DNA of 11,148 nt from JBBSGD01 sp038254435 (GTDB lineage: Bacteria; Actinomycetota; CADDZG01; WHSQ01). Below the pieces are notes generated by a model. The model did no database searches and was not told the DNA's origin. It was given only the letters and a program-made list of their open reading frames with translations. Shown in pieces: positions 1 through 8,100 of the stretch. The stretch covers positions 1 through 11,148 of the forward strand of contig JBBSGD010000057.1 in NCBI GenBank assembly GCA_038254435.1, read 5' to 3'. Numbering within the stretch: position 1 is the first letter of the stretch; each line of letters starts with the position of its first letter. A program made the position numbers and the translations under genes.

Positions 1-180
1 ACCAGGTCGCCGGGGGCGCGTGCCTACTATGACCTCCAGCGAGCCCGGGGCAAGACCCATAACCAGGCGCTCCGCGCGGTGGCCAATCGCCTCGTCGGGA
101 TCCTCCACGGCTGCCTTCGACGACGCGAGATTTACGACGAAGCCACCGCCTGGCCGCCCCTCATCGAGAAGGTGGCTTGA
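1..180 (+). CDS. IS110-family transposase, C-terminal end (partial, runs off left edge)
   Basis: Frame 1 is open from the first base to a TGA at 178-180 and encodes 59 residues. The segment YYDLQRARGKTHNQALRAVA followed by NRLVGILHGCL, and the ending YDEATAWPPL, matches the C-terminal tail typical of IS110/IS116/IS902 transposases (Transposase_20 region) as I know the family. In complete enzymes this follows the RuvC-like DEDD domain and the domain carrying the catalytic serine; neither lies in this window, so activity cannot be judged. A different-frame open stretch at 20-259 overlaps it but reads as low-complexity Arg/Ser/Pro sequence and is a shadow. IS110 elements of the IS110 subgroup carry their bridge RNA upstream of the transposase, which would also be outside the window. 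Confidence 0.85.
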   Translation, partial: TRSPGARAYYDLQRARGKTHNQALRAVANRLVGILHGCLRRREIYDEATAWPPLIEKVA

Positions 181-210
181 CAGTTGGAGGCGTGGGATAT
201 CTAGCCCCCG
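1..210 (+). mobile_element. right end of an IS110-family insertion sequence (approximate boundary)
   Basis: The transposase tail ends at 180. IS110-family elements usually finish within a few tens of bases after the stop codon and often lack clear terminal inverted repeats, so the right boundary probably lies between about 190 and 215. I cannot fix it from one end. The stretch 211-344 shows no convincing gene, only a weakly gene-like open stretch in one frame. Confidence 0.5.
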
Positions 211-344
211 TGGCGTCACATGGCTTATGCCTGAGCGGTCAAGCAACCAAGGGGTCTGAACAAGCTCGCGGCCTCGATCGCAGAACAGACGACGAGCGAT
301 GAGCCCACCGAGCACCCCGACCTAGTAAGGACCCGAGTCTCTCT

Positions 345-393
345 GACACGGAGAGGAGGGGGCGACGAAAAGCCTCTCCCTCCTCTGCGTGTC
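345..393. terminator. strong hairpin, probable bidirectional terminator
   Basis: The left arm at 345-360 pairs with the right arm at 378-393 over 16 positions with a single G-G mismatch (351/387), closing a 17-base loop. It begins 11 bases beyond the stop codon of the minus-strand DGQHR gene and lies between that gene and the plus-strand insertion sequence tail, where a terminator is expected. A second, mutually exclusive pairing joins 370-376 (AAGCCTC) with 394-400 (GAGGCTT). Read on the minus strand, that hairpin is followed by a short T run. Neither form has a long U tract, which is common for terminators in high-GC Gram-positive bacteria. Confidence 0.6.
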
Positions 394-403
394 GAGGCTT
401 CGA

Positions 404-1528
404 CTATTCGACTTCGATTTCCGGGAGAACTCCCTTCAGCTTCGCTCCAAGGACGCGCCGGCCCGCATTACTGGAGTAAGATCCAGCTGCTCCATCACCG
501 CCGGCAAGCCAGAACTCCGGACCCTGAGCTACGCCGCCATTTCTTGTGTCGCCCTGAAGATTCAGAAGTACGTCACTTAGTGCATCCGCGTACGGCTCAG
601 GCTCGATCACAGATCGACCGGCGGAGCGAACATATTCGAGAACCGAGATCAGCAGGGTATGCATGATCATCGCACCCGTTGACTTCTGGATGGCGTACTC
701 GCTCGGATCCAGGAAGACCTCCGGGATCACTTTCTGAATCCCCTTCCAGTACGCATCCAACACCTTGACCTGATTCGGGGTCGAAATAGAGCTGAAGTAC
801 GGCGTGGCCAGAAGTGACTTCAGCGACGCGACCATTCCGGCGGACCCAATAGTTGTCTCAGCCTTAGGGTCGCTTGGGAAACGAATTCGGCTCCTCCAGA
901 TGGGAGAGTCCTTCACAAGCTCTTCCACGAGTGTCTGAGCTTTTACCTTCCAGGCATCGCCTGTTTCGATGAGTGAATCCAGGATGTTGGGATCGGACTC
1001 AGCCTGTTGCTTCAAGAGATCGAGCGCGAGATCAGTTCGCACCGACTTCGCTGTTGAGTTCACAACATAGAACTGGCGCATCTCCTCCTTCTCGCTTGCG
1101 CCGAGCAGGCAAACGAACGGGATCTCAAACGAGCTCCAGCGACTAGCGTCGTCCTCCACAAGCTTCGAGAGCGCTTCGATGCGATGTTGTCCATCAACGA
1201 CGTGGAGCTTGTCTCCGTTCAAGCGGAACCAGATCTTTCCGTCGCGCTCTGACAGATGCTCCAGTGGATCGAAGTTCCGAATATTTACGAGGACGGACGT
1301 TGGAAGATCCACTCTTCTGTCCTTCAAATCCTTCATCAGCCGATTAACGCGGCTTGGCGAAACCTCTCGCTGGTAGCCGGTCCTGTTCCGGGAGTCGCGA
1401 CGAGGGACGAAATAGTGGTCCCGCAGATCCCCTGCCGTGATTACACCCACAGCCATGGCTGTACCGCTTGCAGTTGCGGTCTTCACCACCTCGAACTCTT
1501 GGCTTGGCGCTCCATCTTGTTGGCTCAT
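404..1528 (-). CDS. DGQHR-domain (DndB-like) protein
   Basis: The product is 374 aa. The signature VVDGQHRIEAL has DGQHR at residues 112-116. It is preceded by a GYQREVSPSRVNRLMKDL segment (about 51-68) and followed by FYVVNSTAKSVRTDLA (roughly 170-185), the arrangement seen in DGQHR/DndB-type proteins. DndB regulates phosphorothioation (dnd) gene clusters and binds DNA; other DGQHR proteins are uncharacterised. No dndC, dndD or dndE gene is visible here, so dndB is not assigned. The ATG at 1528 is chosen because AGGAGG lies 5 bases upstream; a longer reading from a TTG at 1594 adds only a Pro/Arg/Gln-rich stretch and has no ribosome site. The gene is divergent from hsdM and uses more A/T-ending codons than hsdM or hsdR. 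It may regulate or assist the restriction system, but this is inference from position. Confidence 0.82.
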   Translation of the reverse strand: MSQQDGAPSQEFEVVKTATASGTAMAVGVITAGDLRDHYFVPRRDSRNRTGYQREVSPSRVNRLMKDLKDRRVDLPTSVLVNIRNFDPLEHLSERDGKIWFRLNGDKLHVVDGQHRIEALSKLVEDDASRWSSFEIPFVCLLGASEKEEMRQFYVVNSTAKSVRTDLALDLLKQQAESDPNILDSLIETGDAWKVKAQTLVEELVKDSPIWRSRIRFPSDPKAETTIGSAGMVASLKSLLATPYFSSISTPNQVKVLDAYWKGIQKVIPEVFLDPSEYAIQKSTGAMIMHTLLISVLEYVRSAGRSVIEPEPYADALSDVLLNLQGDTRNGGVAQGPEFWLAGGDGAAGSYSSNAGRRVLGAKLKGVLPEIEVE

Positions 1529-1533
1529 TCGAG

Positions 1534-1539
1534 CCTCCT
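1534..1539 (-). promoter_or_regulatory. ribosome binding site that sets the DGQHR gene start
   Basis: The minus strand reads AGGAGG, then 5 bases, then ATG at 1528. This near-perfect Shine-Dalgarno site favours the 374-aa product over the longer TTG-initiated reading. Confidence 0.8.
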
Positions 1540-1624
1540 GTCTCCCCTGATCTTCTGGCTCACGCTGCGGGGGCTCAGGGGGCGGCCTACTCAACGTGGA
1601 ATCCCGGGCACCGGGACAAGACAG

Positions 1625-1653
1625 AGACTACACGTAGTATGGATCCAAGTCAA
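1625..1653 (-). promoter_or_regulatory. probable sigma-70-type promoter of the DGQHR gene, overlapping an inverted repeat
   Basis: On the minus strand TTGACT (1653-1648) and TAGTCT (1630-1625) are separated by exactly 17 bases, a good match to a housekeeping promoter. Transcription would start near 1618, about 90 bases before the ATG. The start of the transcript would fold into a small hairpin (1602-1606 with 1612-1616). The inverted repeat ACTAC-AC-GTAGT (1627-1638) covers the -10 element and part of the spacer, so a dimeric regulator bound there would block the promoter. No such regulator is proven; the DGQHR protein itself is one candidate. Confidence 0.6.
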
Positions 1654-1706
1654 GGACCCTCATCCTGGACCCACTTTAACCAGAATACCCCCGTCCGGGC
1701 TCGGCC

Positions 1707-1712
1707 TATGAT
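1707..1712 (+). promoter_or_regulatory. possible -10 element of the hsd operon promoter
   Basis: TATGAT lies 35 bases before the hsdM GTG codon, which would give a leader of roughly 28 bases. No good -35 hexamer is seen at the expected distance, so this is a weak call. It is the best plus-strand candidate in the 219-base divergent region. A purine-rich ribosome site (AAGAGGGGG, 1737-1745) precedes hsdM. Confidence 0.35.
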
Positions 1713-1747
1713 TCGCACGAGAACGTCCGTAAAGGGAAGAGGGGGCC

Positions 1748-3301
1748 GTGGCGAAGCGAACGCAGGCAATCACGACGCCGGGCGGTGGGGACCTCGGCTT
1801 TGAGAGCAAGCTGTGGGCGGCTGCCGACAAGCTCAGAGGCAGCCTGGACTCAGGCGAGTACAAGCACGTAGTCCTCGGCCTCATCTTCCTCAAGTACATC
1901 TCGGATGCGTTCCAGGACAGGCGCGCCGCCCTCGCCGACAGCGAGTACGCCGATCCCGAGGACCCCGACGAGTACATCGCCGAGAACATCTTCTGGGTGC
2001 CCAAGGAGGCTCGCTGGGCAGAGCTCCAGGGGAAAGCCAGGCAGCCCGGCATCGGCGAGGCCCTCGACGACGCCATGGCCGCCATCGAACGCGACAACCC
2101 CCGCCTCAAAGCGGTGCTGCCCAAGGACTACGCCCGCCCGGCCATCGACAAGCGCCGCCTCGGCGAGCTGATCGATCTCATCGGCACGATCGGGCTCGGC
2201 GACAAGGCCAACCGCTCGCGCGACATCCTCGGGCGCGTCTACGAATACTTCCTCGGCCAGTTCGCCTCGTCCGAGGGCAAGAAGGGTGGCGAGTTCTACA
2301 CGCCTCGCTCGGTCGTGCGTCTGCTGGTCGAAATGCTCGCTCCGCACGACAACGCGCGCATCCTCGACCCGTGCTGCGGCTCGGGCGGCATGTTCATTCA
2401 GTCCGAGAAGTTCATCGAGGCCCACGGCGGACGCCGCGGCAGCGTCGCCGTCTACGGGCAGGAGCTCAATCACACGACCTGGCGCCTGTGCCAGATGAAC
2501 CTCGCCATCCGCGCGATCGACGCCGGGATCGAGCGCGGCGACAGCTTCCACGACGACAAGCACAAGGACCTCAGGGCCGACTACGTCCTCGCCAACCCGC
2601 CGTTCAACGTCAGCGACTGGGGCGGCGAGCTGCTGCGCGACGACGTACGCTGGCGCTACGGTGTGCCGCCCAAGGGCAACGCCAACTTCGCGTGGGTCCA
2701 GCACTTCGTCCACCATCTCGCCCCGAGCGGCACGGCCGGCTTCGTTCTCGCCAACGGCAGCATGTCGAGCAACACCTCGGGTGAGGGCGCCATCCGCAGG
2801 AGCATCGTCGAGGCGGACCTCGTCGACTGCATGGTTGCACTACCCGGCCAGCTCTTCTATTCGGTCGGCATCCCCGTGTGCCTGTGGTTCCTGGCGCGCG
2901 ACAAGCGCAACGGTAGCTTCCGCGACCGGCGCACCGAGACGCTGTTCATCGACGCGCGCAGCATCGGACACATGATCGACCGCACTCACAAGAACCTCAG
3001 CGACGACGACATCGCACGTGTGGCCTCCGCTTATCACGCGTGGCGAGGCGACAAGGATGCAGACGCCTACGAGGACGTGCCGGGGTTCTGCAAGAGCGCC
3101 ACGGCCGAGGAGATCGCCGGGCACGGCTTCGTTCTGACACCGGGCCGTTACGTCGGAGCGGCTGAAATCGAGGACGACGGGGAGCCCTTCGAAGACAAGA
3201 TGAGCCGCCTCGTCAAAGAGCTCGAGGAGCAGTTCGAGGAGTCCGAGCGCCTAACGGCTACGATTAGAAGGAACTTCAAGGGGCTGGGCTTTGGAGACTA
3301 G
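1748..3301 (+). CDS. hsdM: type I restriction-modification system, DNA methyltransferase (M) subunit
   Basis: The 517-aa product is the usual length for HsdM. It transfers a methyl group from S-adenosylmethionine to adenine N6 in the site recognised by HsdS, and also forms part of the restriction complex. An HsdM N-terminal helical region is visible (FESKLWAAADKLRGSL near residue 20). It is followed by GGEFYTPRSVV (about 180-190), the AdoMet-binding motif I DPCCGSGGMF (207-216) and the catalytic motif IV NPPF (283-286), which marks an N6-adenine enzyme. The C-terminal end is a charged, probably coiled-coil stretch. The GTG start at 1748 has a purine-rich ribosome site just upstream and gives the expected N-terminus. 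Third positions are strongly G/C. The 3' end overlaps the next gene by 11 bases, indicating one operon. Confidence 0.96.
   Translation: MAKRTQAITTPGGGDLGFESKLWAAADKLRGSLDSGEYKHVVLGLIFLKYISDAFQDRRAALADSEYADPEDPDEYIAENIFWVPKEARWAELQGKARQPGIGEALDDAMAAIERDNPRLKAVLPKDYARPAIDKRRLGELIDLIGTIGLGDKANRSRDILGRVYEYFLGQFASSEGKKGGEFYTPRSVVRLLVEMLAPHDNARILDPCCGSGGMFIQSEKFIEAHGGRRGSVAVYGQELNHTTWRLCQMNLAIRAIDAGIERGDSFHDDKHKDLRADYVLANPPFNVSDWGGELLRDDVRWRYGVPPKGNANFAWVQHFVHHLAPSGTAGFVLANGSMSSNTSGEGAIRRSIVEADLVDCMVALPGQLFYSVGIPVCLWFLARDKRNGSFRDRRTETLFIDARSIGHMIDRTHKNLSDDDIARVASAYHAWRGDKDADAYEDVPGFCKSATAEEIAGHGFVLTPGRYVGAAEIEDDGEPFEDKMSRLVKELEEQFEESERLTATIRRNFKGLGFGD
3278..3283 (+). promoter_or_regulatory. ribosome binding site supporting a TTG start inside hsdM
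   Basis: AAGGGG lies 7 bases before the TTG codon at 3291, within the last codons of hsdM. It supports initiation at TTG and translational coupling of the MNT-HEPN gene to hsdM. Confidence 0.6.
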
Positions 3302-3899
3302 AACGCTGCTTCAGGAGAAGCGGGACGAAATACTGAAGATCGCCGCCGAGCATGGCGCATCGAACGTCCGCGTTTTTGGTTCAGTACTGCGGGGCAACGA
3401 ATCCCCGGACAGCGACATTGACTTGTTAGTCGACATGGAGCCGGAGAGAAGTCTCTTGGATCACGTGGCCCTCAAGCAGGACCTAGAGAGACTCCTTGGT
3501 TTCACGATAGATGTCACGACGGAAGATTCCCTCCATCCCGCTATTCGGGAGGCGCTCCGCCAGGACTTGAGGGCTTTGGTCCCGCGTGACGAGATGTGCA
3601 TCTCAAGTATCAGAGAGTGTCTTGATCGCATCGGACAATACACAACGACGGAGGCGGCCTTTTTGAATTCTGCTCTTGTGCGGGACGCTGTTGCGCGCAA
3701 TGTTGAGCTAATAAGTCAGGGGGTCAAGCGTCTTTCTCCTGACTTCAAAACGAGGCACCCTGGGCTAGCGTGGCAGCGAATATCCAATGCACTGGAGCGC
3801 CTTGGAGCGGGGCAGCCCGAACTTGACAGACCGGAGATCTGGGCTATTGCCACATCTGAAGAGTTGAACAATCTGAGGCTAGTCGTTAATGAGACATAG
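3291..3899 (+). CDS. fused MntA-like nucleotidyltransferase and degenerate HepT-like HEPN protein
   Basis: The 202-aa protein joins two domains usually encoded by separate overlapping genes. Residues about 1-98 are a minimal nucleotidyltransferase: G30-S31, ten residues, then D42-I-D44 (the GSX10DXD motif), with a third carboxylate at D74. Residues about 102-202 align without gaps to HepT-type HEPN domains, including RHPGLAW at 155-161 and EIW at 182-184. The HEPN RNase motif RX4HXY is lost: the positions expected to hold Arg, His and Tyr are L168, A173 and Q175. In known MntA-HepT pairs MntA adds AMP to that Tyr to silence the RNase. Here both the nuclease residues and the modified Tyr are gone, so an active toxin is unlikely. 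An internal ATG at 3594 (M102) lies exactly at the domain junction but has no clear ribosome site. The gene lies between hsdM and hsdS and uses more A/T-ending codons than hsdM, pointing to later acquisition. Confidence 0.85.
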   Translation: METRTLLQEKRDEILKIAAEHGASNVRVFGSVLRGNESPDSDIDLLVDMEPERSLLDHVALKQDLERLLGFTIDVTTEDSLHPAIREALRQDLRALVPRDEMCISSIRECLDRIGQYTTTEAAFLNSALVRDAVARNVELISQGVKRLSPDFKTRHPGLAWQRISNALERLGAGQPELDRPEIWAIATSEELNNLRLVVNET

Positions 3900-3908
3900 G
3901 TAGACCGC

Positions 3909-5195
3909 GTGCTTACGGAAAGACTAGCAAACCTCTGCACCCAGATTGTGGACTGTCCGCACAGAACGGCGCCATCGAACGCTGAAGGCGTCCCACAAAT
4001 TCGAACGACAGACATCAAGAACGGTCGACTCGCACTCGAGTCTTCGAAACGCGTCTCACCAGAGACATACGAGGAGTGGACACGGCGCGTGGAGCCGCGC
4101 CAGGGAGACATTATTCTCGCGCGCGAAGCCCCTGTTGGAGAGGTTGGCATCGTTCCTCCCAGCGTGAAAGTCTGCCTGGGGCAGAGAACGGTCTTGTTAC
4201 GCCCCGATCGAGAAATGGTACAGCCTCATTACCTCCTCTACCTGCTGCTGTCGCCCTCGCTCCGTCACTCCATGCAGAGCAGGTCGGAAGGCTCGACGGT
4301 TCCGCACCTGAATGTGCGAGACATACGTGACCTCCTGATTCCACATCCTCCCTCCCTTGGAATGCAACGAAGCATCGTGGGATCGGTTAGGCCTCTGGAT
4401 GACAAGATTGAGCTGAATCGGCGGATGAACGAGACGCTCGATACGATGGCTCAGGCGATGTTCAAGTCGTGGTTCGTCGACTTCGATCCGGTCCGGGCGA
4501 AGATGGATAGCCGCCGACCCGCCTTGATGGACGCCGATTCGACCCACCAAGTCTCTGGGGGGCTTCGAGATTCACGGTTCGGCCCGATTCCTGCGGGGTG
4601 GACAGCAGGTACTTTAGGAGATGTCGCCTTGAGCCCTAGGCGAACCCGTTCTGTCGATGACTTAGGACCCGAGGATTGTTACATCGGGTTGGAGCACGTC
4701 CCTCGGAAGTCTTTGGCAATAACCGAGTGGGCGGACGCGTCACGAATCCAGAGTGCTAAGTCGGAATTCTTCAAAGGGGACATTCTCTTCGGCAGGCTAC
4801 GGCCTTACTTCCACAAGGTGGCGCTGGCGCCCGTGAGTGGTGTTTGCTCGACCGATATTCTGACGATAGTGCCCGTCAAGCACGAGTGGAGGTCATTCCT
4901 ACTTGGTCATCTGTTCTCTGACGACCTTATTCAACATGCTGATTCATCCTCAACTGGTACCCGGATGCCCCGTGTCTCCTGGACGGATCTAGCCAGGTAT
5001 GAAATAGCTATCCCCCCGCGTTGGATGGCCGCGCGGTTCGATGAGCTAATGGAGCCGCTACTGCAACAGATGAATACGCGAACCTGCGAAATGCGAACGC
5101 TGAGAGAGCTGCGCGACGATTTGCTGCCCAAGCTCATGTCGGGAGAGATTCGGGTGTCCGAGGCTGAGGAGATCGTCGGCGAGGCGGTCGGATAG
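3909..5195 (+). CDS. hsdS: type I restriction-modification system, specificity (S) subunit
   Basis: The 428-aa product determines which DNA sequence the complex methylates and cuts. Two target-recognition domains (about 5-155 and 220-380) alternate with conserved helical spacers. The central spacer contains DDKIELNRRMNETL (from 164) and FKSWFVDFDPVRAK (about 185-198), a hallmark of HsdS. The C-terminal spacer contains RELRDDLLPKLMSGEIRV (from 399). The first recognition domain starts with IVDCPHRTAPS and IRTTDIKNGRL, typical of this family. The recognition sequence cannot be predicted from the protein. The GTG start lies 9 bases after the previous stop codon. The recognition domains are less G/C-rich at third positions than the conserved spacers, as expected for swapped domains. 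The stop overlaps the hsdR GTG by one base. Confidence 0.95.
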   Translation: MLTERLANLCTQIVDCPHRTAPSNAEGVPQIRTTDIKNGRLALESSKRVSPETYEEWTRRVEPRQGDIILAREAPVGEVGIVPPSVKVCLGQRTVLLRPDREMVQPHYLLYLLLSPSLRHSMQSRSEGSTVPHLNVRDIRDLLIPHPPSLGMQRSIVGSVRPLDDKIELNRRMNETLDTMAQAMFKSWFVDFDPVRAKMDSRRPALMDADSTHQVSGGLRDSRFGPIPAGWTAGTLGDVALSPRRTRSVDDLGPEDCYIGLEHVPRKSLAITEWADASRIQSAKSEFFKGDILFGRLRPYFHKVALAPVSGVCSTDILTIVPVKHEWRSFLLGHLFSDDLIQHADSSSTGTRMPRVSWTDLARYEIAIPPRWMAARFDELMEPLLQQMNTRTCEMRTLRELRDDLLPKLMSGEIRVSEAEEIVGEAVG

Positions 5196-8100
5196 TGCAG
5201 GCCGTCAAGTTTACCGAGAGCACGGTCGAAGAGGCGGCGCTCGCCTGGCTTGGTGATCTCGGCTACTCGGTCCTTCACGGCCCCCAGATCGCGCCGGACT
5301 CGCCGACTCCCGAGCGACGGAATTGGGGCGACGTAGTCCTGGTCGGTCGTTTGCGCGTTGCCATCGCCCGGCTCAACCCCAACGCCTCCCGTGAAACGCA
5401 GGAGGACGCGCTGCGCAAGGTGCTGCGGCTCGACGCAGCCACGCTCATCGAGCGCAACCGCCTCTTTCACCGCATGCTGGTCGACGGGGTCGAGGTCGAG
5501 TACTCGGACGATGAAGGACGCGTCCGGGGGACGCGCATCGACCTCGTGGACTTCGAGCACATCGAGGTCAACGACTGGGTGGCCCTCAATCAGCTCACGA
5601 TAATCGAGGCCAAACGCAACCGCAGGCCGGACGTCGTCATCTGCCTCAACGGTCTGCCACTCGCCGTCTTCGAGCTCAAGGACGCGGGCAACGAGAAGGC
5701 GACCATCGACAGGGCCTTCAACCAGCTCCAGACCTACAAGAACGACATCCCCTTGCTATTCGACTACAACGAGCTGCTCGTGATCTCCGACGGACTCGAG
5801 GCGCGGGCCGGCTCTCTGACTGCCAGCCGGGAACGCTTCATGCCGTGGCGCACGATTGAGGGTGAGGAGCTGGCCTCCGAGATGCTGCCCGAGCTGCGGG
5901 TGCTGATCGAAGGCGTGTTCGAGCGGCGGCGCTTCCTTGACTACGTGCGCCATTTCGTCGTCTTCGAGGAAGACGGGGCGAGGGTTGCCAAGATCGCCGC
6001 GGGATACCACCAGTTCCACGCCACCAATCGCGCGGTCGCAGCGACGCTCAGGGCTTCGGAGGTGACCGGAGACCACCGCGCCGGCGTTGTGTGGCACACG
6101 CAGGGCTCGGGCAAGAGCCTCACGATGCTCTTCTACAGCGGCCGCATGGTCCTTCACCCGGCCATGGGCAACCCAACGGTCGTCGTCATCACCGATCGCA
6201 ACGACCTCGACGACCAGCTCTTCACCACCTTTGCCCGCTGCTCGGAGGCGCTGCGCCAGGCACCCGTGCAGGCTGCCAGCGCCGCTCATCTGCGCGAGCT
6301 CCTGCGCCGCGCCTCGGGAGGCGTCGTCTTCACCACCGTGCAAAAGTTCGTCCCGGACGAAAAGGGCGGCGGCTTCCCGCTTCTGTCCGACAGGCGCAAC
6401 ATCATTGTGATAGCGGACGAGGCTCACCGCAGCCAGTACGATTTCATCGACGGATTTGCCCGGCGCCTGCGCGAGGCACTTCCCAATGCTTCGTTCATCG
6501 GCTTCACCGGCACTCCGATCGAACTCACCGACAAGTCGACCAAAGCCGTGTTCGGCGACTACATCTCGATCTACGACATCAAGCAGGCGGTCGACGACGG
6601 CGCCACGGTGCCCATCCTGTACGAGAGCCGCCTCGCCAAGCTCGAGCTAAGCGACAGGGAACGCCCCACTCTCGATAGGGACTTCGACGAGGCAACAGAG
6701 GGTGAGGAGATCGCCCACAGAGAGAAGCTCAAGTCGAAGTGGGCAGCGCTCGAGGCCCTCGTCGGCACCGACAAGCGGCTCGAGCTCATCGCCGAGGACC
6801 TGGTCGAGCACTACGAGAAGCGGCTCGAGGCCATCGAGGGCAAGGCCATGGTCGTGTGCATGAGCCGGCGCATCTGCGTCGATCTCTACGAGGCCATCGT
6901 TAAGCTGCGTCCCGAGTGGCACTCGGAAGATGACGACAAGGGTGCACTGAAGGTAGTGATGACCGGGTCGGCCTCGGACACCCAGGAGTGGCAGCCGCAC
7001 ATCCGCAACAAGGCGCGCCGCGAGTCGCTGGCGCTGCGCTTCAAGGCTCCCGAAGATCCCTTCAAGGTCGTGATCGTGCGCGACATGTGGCTCACAGGCT
7101 TCGACGCGCCCAGCCTGCACACGATGTACGTCGACAAGCCGATGCGCGGCCACGGTTTGATGCAAGCCATCGCCCGTGTCAACCGCGTGTTCCGAGACAA
7201 GCCCTGCGGCCTGGTCGTCGACTACCTGGGTCTCGCCGATGAGCTGCGCTCCGCGCTTGCCGATTACAGCACTGCCGGTGGACGCGGACGCACGGCGGTC
7301 GACCAGGGCGAGGTCGTTGCCGTCATGCGCGAGAAGTACGAGATCTGCACAGCGCTGTGGCACGGTTTCGACTATTCACCCTTCCTCACGGGCAAACCGG
7401 GCGAGCAGCTCGAGGTTCTCAAGAGGGGGGTCGAGCACGTTCTCGCGCAAGAGGACGGCAAGGCCCGTCTGCTCCAGGTGGTCACGGAGCTGTCGCAGGC
7501 ATTCGCTCTGGCGGTACCCCACGACGACGCCATGCGCATACGTGACGACGTCGCGTTTTTCCAGAGAGTGCGATCGGCGCTGGCCAAGAAGGACACCTCG
7601 GGGCGGCCCTTCGATGAGGTAGACCACGCCGTGCGCGAGATCGTGTCGCGCGCCCTTGTGAGCGAGGAAGTGGTCGACATCTTCGCGCTCGCCGGACTCG
7701 AGCGACCCGACATCTCGATCATCTCGGACGAGTTCCTCGCCGAGGTTAGAGATCTGCCGCAGAAGAACCTCGCGGTCGAACTACTCGAGCGGCTTCTGAA
7801 CGACGGCATCAAGTCGCGCGCCCGCAAGAACGTGGTCGAGGCCCGCTCCTTTTCCGAGCTGCTCGAGAAATCGCTGCTCCGGTACAGGAACCGTGCGATC
7901 GAAGCGGCACAGGTCATCGAGGAGCTCATCGAGCTGGCCAAGAGCGTGAAGGCGGCGGCAACGCGCGGTGAGGAGCTGGGTCTCAGCGACGACGAGGTCG
8001 CCTTCTACGATGCTCTCGCCGCCAACGAGAGCGCCGTCGCGGTGCTCGGTGACGACACGTTGCGCGACCTCGCCAAGCAGCTCGTGCGCACGGTGCGAGG

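Noticed and set aside
211..344. Short open stretch reading LNKLAASIAEQTTSDEPTEHPD near 255-320
   Set aside because: It looks mildly protein-like and could be a remnant cut by the insertion sequence. It has no start or ribosome site and reads on into the DGQHR gene antisense, so it cannot be supported.
404..1528. Phosphorothioation (dnd) system
   Set aside because: Only a DGQHR protein is present. No cysteine desulfurase, DndC, DndD or DndE-like gene appears in the window.
1529..1594. 22-residue N-terminal extension of the DGQHR protein from TTG at 1594
   Set aside because: There is no ribosome site, the composition is Pro/Arg/Gln-rich, and AGGAGG precedes the internal ATG at 1528.
1529..1747. 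LexA-type SOS box upstream of the hsd operon
   Set aside because: I looked for the actinobacterial GAAC-N4-GTTC pattern here and in 8798-8871 and saw none, so any damage response would act through protein cleavage rather than LexA repression.
3291..3899. Active MntA-HepT toxin-antitoxin module
   Set aside because: The HEPN RX4HXY residues are replaced (L168, A173, Q175), so RNase activity and the known Tyr modification are unlikely.
4931..5560. Minus-strand open frame of 209 codons across the hsdS/hsdR junction
   Set aside because: It is antisense to two well-supported genes and has no recognisable motif.
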